DNA of 64,000 bases from the NCBI GenBank assembly GCA_030068075.1, contig CM057823.1, positions 17,332,485-17,396,484 of the forward strand. Direction: 5' to 3'. The notes beneath the pieces were generated by a model. It ran no database searches, had not been told where the DNA came from, and was given only the letters and a program-made list of their open reading frames with translations. Shown here in pieces: positions 58,855-64,000 of this stretch (position 1 is the first letter of the stretch; each line of letters opens with the position of its first letter). The stretch is from Paguma larvata. Lineage: Eukaryota > Chordata > Mammalia > Carnivora > Viverridae. The translations under genes and the position numbers were made by a program.

Positions 58855-59415
58855 ACCAAGCACTCCTGATAATCTATCGGCAGGGTGCAGAGCACGGCAA
58901 AGCACTGGGAATGCAAACAGGAAGAAGACTGGATTCTCTTCCCGCAGAGAGTTGCTGGCACATGGGGCAGACACGAACAAGAACAGATAAACGCAATAAC
59001 CGGGATTTGACATTAAAACAGAGGTGAAGTACAAGGTATAAGGAGAGCGCAAGGGTGACAACGGCAAATTCCACCTGAGAAGTCGGAGAAAAGTTCCAGT
59101 GTGGAATTCGCCAGGAAAATGGGAGGAGAAGGGCTTGGCAGGAAGAGGGAGCAGTGTACAAAGGCAGAGACTTGACGATCAAGGCTTATTCGAGAACCTG
59201 CCTGAGGTTAAGGACGACTGAAGCCTAAGGCACAAGTGGTAGGAAATCAGAACGTAGGGCTGAAAAAGGAGACAGAGGCCAGAACTCTGTAGGCTCCTAA
59301 TCTAGAAAAGCTCTTTGGACTGTGTCATGTGGGGTGGAAATGGAGACTAAGACATGGAGCAGAGTCCAGAAGCGGGGGTAGGATTAGGAGTTGATGGAGA
59401 GATCCCATCCGTATT
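58855..59415 (-). mobile_element. L2: LINE-2 fragment, reverse
   Basis: Antisense L2 order: 'gagcacggcaaagcactggg', 'attctcttcccgcagagagt', 'acaaggtataaggagagcgc', 'ggcaggaagagggagcagtg', 'tctgtaggctcctaatctag' and 'gctctttggactgtgtcatg'. The 102-codon reverse frame at 58874-59182 overlaps it and is incidental. Confidence 0.6.
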
Positions 59416-59694
59416 TCTTTTTGCATCCCGTTCATGTCTCTAGACACATTGTAATTCTATGCGTCATTCAGAATTCCACACATCATGTCATTTTAAAGAT
59501 TGACTGGAATGCACGGGATTAAAAGGATAACACTCCATTTTAAGATTTACATTTTTATTTACATCACCACATATATTGAATGCTGACTATGAACAAGACC
59601 CCATTTTAAGAAATTTGTAGGGTTGCCAAAGATGTACGAAGCACTGCCATCTTCCCCAGAAACCTCTTACACCTTATGATGATGTAGAAGGGAA

Positions 59695-59747
<53 letters not shown>

Positions 59748-61645
59748 TATATATATATGTAATTTGCTATATATAAAATCAAAATATAAGGCACGTCAGG
59801 ATAGGTGTTATAGCACAGTTACAATTGCTATGAGACAGCAGTCGGCAGAGAAATCTTGTCAAGTACCACTCTGTATCCTTAATAAACATTTGGAATTTGA
59901 ATAAATAACCTTGGGCTTACTAGACCAGATGTGGAGAGCGGTTCTGAAGCAACTGCTAAATCTGAATTCTTCCTTGGGAATTGTGTTATACGGGGTCAGG
60001 GAAATGATATGTTTTCCTCCCATACATAAAACTTTCACAAGTATTCTTATGAGTTGATAAAATAAAAGAAGCTTTTGCTATCATGCGACATTTATATTTA
60101 CGGACTGTCTGCACTTCTCGGATATTTAAATAAATTTAAGATAACCTATGGAAAGTCAATGGTAAACCACATGCAATTCATTTATAAAAGTCTCACACAC
60201 TGCATATAGAAACGATACTCAACATTTGGTATATGATTCAATATTCAATGTTAATGTTATCAACAGAGAAAAAAAATAGAAGTTTAAAAACAGAGAGACC
60301 CAAAAGAACCTAACTTGTACATTTTCAATTTTGACATGTAATTTTTCAAACCTTACAATTCTTTAATACAGCTATTTATATTCTGTTTCCTTCCTAAATT
60401 TAACTATGCTTTTCCCATGTGAGACTCAGGATGTTGACCTATAAAACAAAAAGAAATTCCTAAGTATATAGTATGGAAATGATAGAGATTCATGATACGT
60501 TGGGCCATTATTCAGGCTGAAATAAATTGGTTTTCTTCAAGAAAAAAAAGCCTTTTTTAAAGATATTATGTGCTGAGTTCTGCCTGCTGTCTTTCCTCCC
60601 TCAATCCCTTAAGAGTTAAAGGAAGTTCCAGAGTTGGGAATCAATCTCATCCATTGGTAAAAGAGGTTATTTTCAATAACCTCCAACCTACCTCGGATCT
60701 AGTTCAGCTAGGTTGAGGCCTTGCTTGCTCTCAAAATGGAAATATCTTCTTTTTCCAGAACCCAGGAGCCATTTCACATGCTTTGAGACTGGGGGCCTCA
60801 GCTTACTCCCAACATCTTACCTGGGAGGAATTAAATTGTGCTTCTGATCTCCAGTCCCTCGCCTGAGACCCTGCTGCCACACCTACATATTCCTGCCACA
60901 GATGCTTTCAGGCCTGCCGTCTGATGTCTCCACACCGTCTGTCCCGGGATTCCCCATCACTATGCTCTGACCGTCTCTCCGGATGCTCTCATCTGTCCTG
61001 GGAGCTCTGACATCAACCATTTTTCTGCACTCCCTCTCATTGCCAATGCCAAGACTGAATTTTATCTGAGCCCCGTGATCCTGAAAAAACAGTGGAAAAA
61101 AAATCCTCCTATCCTTTGTGTTCTGAGAAATGGCTCCCTGCAAAACCAAATAAACAAAAGAAAAGCAAACAAACACCCTTCCAGATAGAACTTAGATAAA
61201 ACTCATGGAAACTCATGGATACCCTTGTTCACCTAGGTCAAGGCCAGACACACACCCTGCAAAATGTCCATTCTTCGCCCCATGAAGGAGTAGCTATCAG
61301 TCAGTGCAAAATGCCTGTTAAGCAAATGTTTGCTAAGATTCTCTCCCTCCCCTAACCCATGAAACTTGGGCCACTCTCAGCATGAGCCAGCAGACAGTCT
61401 TCCTTCACAGCCACTCTGGAAAGAAAGCTTAACCTCAGAGGAAAGCACCCACCACACACTCACTCACTCACATTCCCAAACCTCATTCATTCAAGATTTG
61501 CTTACCTCTCTCTGTAAAAGAAAACCGCTTTTGCCTAATGCTTGAGACACTAGAAGACCTCCTTGTTGGAGCAGCCTCCCTAGTGTCATACCACCGCCCC
61601 CTACTTTCTGCACTAATCCTTTTGAAGAAAGTCTTGCCTTAGTTA
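59416..61645. other. Unassigned sequence
   Basis: Apart from the TA array, about 2.2 kb with no recognised repeat or gene. The 60840-61100 part is C/T-richer and holds a 97-codon reverse frame with no domain. A short 'cactcactcactcac' lies near 61460. Confidence 0.4.
59699..59745. repeat. (TA)23 microsatellite
   Basis: A pure 47-base TA run, followed by a second short TA patch to 59758. It is the longest pure dinucleotide array in the window. Confidence 0.97.
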
Positions 61646-61649
61646 AGTC

Positions 61650-62167
61650 CAAACTTTTTTTTTTTTAATTCAAGTTAGTTAAGACACAGTGTAGAATTGG
61701 TTTCAAGATGAAATTGATCCTGAATTGGATTCATCACTTACCTATAACACCCAGGGCTCATCCCAACAAGTGCCCTCCTTAATATCATCACTCATTTAGC
61801 CCACCTCCCACCCCCCTCCAGTAATCCTTAGTTTATTCTCTGTATTTAAGAATTTCTTATTGTTTGCTTACCTCTCTGTTTTTATCTTGGTTTTCTTTCC
61901 CTTCCCCTATGTTCATCTGTTGTGTTTGTCAAATTCCAGATATGAGTGAAATCATATGATATCTGTCTTTCTCTGGCTTATTTCGCTTAACATAAAACAC
62001 TCTAGATGCACTCATGTTATTGCAAATGGCAAGATTTCATTCTTTTTGACTGCTAAGTAGCATTCCAGTGTGTGTGCGTGTGTGTGGGTGGGGGGGTGTG
62101 TGGGTGGGTGTGTGTGTGGGTGTATGTGTGGGTGTGTGTACCACATCTTCTTTATCCATCCATCAGT
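61650..62167 (-). mobile_element. L1: LINE-1 3' end, reverse, 5'-truncated, carnivore type
   Basis: The plus strand starts with the poly-T (61654-61666) and reads as the antisense of the carnivore L1 3' region: 'acccagggctcatcccaaca', 'agtgccctccttaatatcat', 'ccccctccagtaatccttag', 'atgttcatctgttgtgtttg', 'atatgagtgaaatcatatga', 'gcaaatggcaagatttcatt' and 'ccacatcttctttatccatc'. Similarity to active-type carnivore L1 is better than for the 36.8-kb copy, so it is younger. Confidence 0.92.
62066..62139. repeat. (TG)n / GGGTG array inside the L1
   Basis: About 74 bases of TG with GGG-containing units. It sits where the antisense L1 normally has a short 'tgtatatatata' stretch, so it expanded after insertion. 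It contains four G-runs (62086-62108) in quadruplex spacing. Confidence 0.9.
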
Positions 62168-62395
62168 CAGACTTGTTTTTATTCAGTACAGACCAGTGAG
62201 CTTTCTGCCTGCATAACTCAAACAGCTGGACTTCTTCCTCTTGCGTAGGGCAGTTCTCGTCTCCCCTCCCACATTTATGCATATTCTCTCAAGACCACAC
62301 CCGACTTCAAGTCCCTAGATGCTTCCACTCTTTTTGCAAAGCTTATAGCGTCTTGCAACACAAATATGCATTGGTTTCCTTATCTTAAAATTCAT
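62168..62395. other. Unassigned spacer
   Basis: No gene or repeat recognised. Confidence 0.4.
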
Positions 62396-62614
62396 TTATT
62401 TATTTTTTTTTCATGTTTGTTTATTTTTGAGAGAGAGAGAGAGAGACAGAGCATGAGCAGGGAGGGGAAGAGATAGGGAGAAACACAGAATCCAAAGCAG
62501 GCTCTAGGCTCTGAGCTGTCAGCATAGAGACCCCTGCGGGGCTCAAACTCAGGAACCGTAAGATCATGACCAAAGTCGGAGGCTTAAATGACTCAGCCCC
62601 TCAGTCAACACCCC
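62396..62614 (-). mobile_element. SINEC: SINEC, reverse, decayed
   Basis: The internal antisense 'gctctgagctgtcagcatag' and 'gtaagatcatgacc' are clear, but the head region ('actcagcccctcagtcaac') is degraded. The target-site duplication is uncertain ('taaaattcattta'/'taaaatgtactta'). Confidence 0.9.
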
Positions 62615-62626
62615 ATAAAATGTACT

Positions 62627-63158
62627 TAATTCATAATATCTTTTAGTAGTCAAAAACCTAAAAGCGACATCCAGATTGTTTTTTATCTAATATTCTTCCA
62701 AGATGCCCAAATACCGTTGCCAACAAATGTCCTCTCATCTCACACATCCAGAATGGAAGCCGTGAAGACTGAAGCGAACCGTCTTGTCAAACAAGGAAAG
62801 AAACAATATTATTTACAAAGCGTTTCTTATTACTTGAGACGTAGGCTTGATCACGAGCTGTGCATAGGGACAGAATCATTTAAAGGTTTTTAAAGCATTA
62901 AGGTCACAGTACTCAGTTTCGGTAAATTCAGAGATGTGTTTTTTAAAAAATATTACAGTTTTTTTCAATTTTTTTTTGTAAAAACACATAGATGAAGTGT
63001 CATTCTCTTTGCTGGAAGCTGCTACGTTTCAGGGTACACAGGAAAAAACCGGGGGTCCTGTGATGTGTACAGACCATGTCCCCAGACAGCCTGTTTTATG
63101 AAGCTGGGTAAATTATATTCCCATGCATGCATATATACATACACATTATGCATATACT
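62627..63158. other. Unassigned AT-rich sequence
   Basis: No gene or repeat is recognised. It ends in a short 'catgcatgcatatatacatacac' type patch (63121-63145). Confidence 0.4.
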
Positions 63159-63171
63159 TAGTAATCTCAGT

Positions 63172-63387
63172 ATTTTTTTCTAATTGTTTAATGTTTATTT
63201 ATTTTTGAGAGACAGAGACAGAGTGTGAGCGGGGGAGGGGCAGACAGAGGGAGACGCAGAATCTGAAGCAGGCTCCAGGCTCTGGGCTGTTCGCACAGAG
63301 CCCAACGCGGGGCTCAAACCCACCAGCCTTGAGATTGTGACCTGAGCCAAAGTCCCAGGCTTAACCGACTGGGCCACTCAGCGCCCC
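63172..63387 (-). mobile_element. SINEC: SINEC, reverse
   Basis: Head on minus near 63387: 'ggggcgctgagtggcccag'. Target-site duplications 'tagtaatctcagt' (63159-63171) and 'tagtgatctcagt' (63388-63400) differ at one base. Confidence 0.96.
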
Positions 63388-63400
63388 TAGTGATCTCAGT

Positions 63401-64000
63401 GCTTTAAAATGACACTAGTGATGCATCCTGTGTGACTAGGTAGGCCAAAAGCACGAGCCGTCCTTTCCTCTCCTAATCATCCGGGAGACATACTTTGGTC
63501 AATTTGGGTATCATCTGAAATGGTATCTGAGGTCTTTCTTTACAAGGAGATTTTAGCAATTCCCAAAGGAATGTGTTGCATCTACCCCTCCACTTCTTCC
63601 GGCTTTTAAAGGCCGCTGCCTCCTGCGAACACTAAGCCGGCACAATTACGGCCCTGGAGTGGTGGCCGAGTGGCCGGGCCGCCGCTCATCACCGTTAAGA
63701 GTTACAATTTAGAATAAGCGCCTTGACCGGAAGGACCCCTGGAAACACCAGGCTGTAACCTCAGCACTCTGAACCAAGCTCCACATGCCCAGAGTGCTCC
63801 CATTCCGGCAAGTGCAAATCAGAAAGATTAATAAATGCATGATTACGAAGCCAGCGTCCCAATTCTGTAGCAAACACGAAGCGCAAACGTTCCGCATCAA
63901 CAGCAAACACACCGTGGACAGTGAGCTGCACGACCCTCAACTAAAGAGTTTTGGAAAAAGTTCTTCATCTCAGCAGGTGGACATCCACCTTTTAAAAGCA
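63401..64000. other. Unique sequence with a CpG-rich core at the window edge
   Basis: 63590-63940 holds about 20 CpGs, twelve of them in the first 140 bases, in repeat-free sequence. The rest of the window's unique DNA is AT-rich and CpG-poor. No exon-like frame is clear. It could be part of a regulatory element or the border of a promoter beyond the window. Confidence 0.4.

Noticed and set aside
1..64000. CRISPR array, operon, phage or plasmid features
   Set aside because: There are no regularly spaced direct repeats with unique spacers. All repeats are eukaryotic transposons or microsatellites, so a bacterial reading is excluded.

Overview
This window reads as nuclear DNA from a cat-family or close feliform carnivore. 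The main evidence is a set of 22 tRNA-derived SINEs whose best copies begin with the head motif 'gcgcctgggtggctcag' and carry the downstream 'tcggctcaggtcatgatctc' and 'gcctgcttcggattctgt' blocks, the form typical of felid SINEC elements rather than dog-type copies. The base composition is AT-rich. I found no exon, no protein-coding gene, no structural RNA gene, no CRISPR array and no prokaryotic feature. The open reading frames in the window are short and are explained by chance or by the repeats they lie in.

Layout. 0-17 kb: sparse SINEs, one MaLR-type LTR (about 759-1145), a roughly 1-kb L2 fragment (5540-6525), an L2 in the opposite direction (7955-8420), MIR copies, and an older LTR-like repeat split by a SINE (13735-14380). 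17-21 kb: a repeat-poor stretch, another L2 piece and an unassigned AT-rich block. 21.4-23.2 kb: a 5'-truncated L1 with the end of ORF2. 23-30 kb: MIR and SINE copies set in long repeat-free, conserved-looking sequence. 30-36 kb: an inverted SINE pair, an L2, two more SINEs, and a CpG-richer repeat-free block (34.5-35.3 kb). 36.8-40 kb: a 3.1-kb fossil L1 carrying most of ORF2 and the 3' UTR, with its catalytic motif destroyed. 40-52 kb: L2, SINEs, a MaLR LTR (47640-48080), and unassigned sequence. 52.7-53.4 kb: a repeat-free block. 53.9-54.9 kb: two young SINEs in direct orientation. 56-59.4 kb: two L2 fragments and a SINE. 59.7 kb: a long TA tract. 61.65-62.17 kb: the 3' end of a younger carnivore L1 with a G-rich TG tract inside it. 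62.4-63.4 kb: two more SINEs. 63.6-64.0 kb: a CpG-rich unique segment at the window edge.

Interpretation. The window is best taken as intergenic or intronic sequence. Ancient repeats (L2, MIR, CR1/L3-like, MaLR) form the old background, fossil L1s lie on top of that, and SINE insertions with target-site duplications are the youngest layer. What may be functional is regulatory: several repeat-free blocks could be conserved non-coding elements, but this needs alignment. I see no undescribed biological system. The useful leads are the young SINE pair, microsatellites that arose inside L1 sequence, the edge CpG cluster, and the candidate non-coding elements. Family names come from remembered consensus features, not a database search, so repeat boundaries are approximate.
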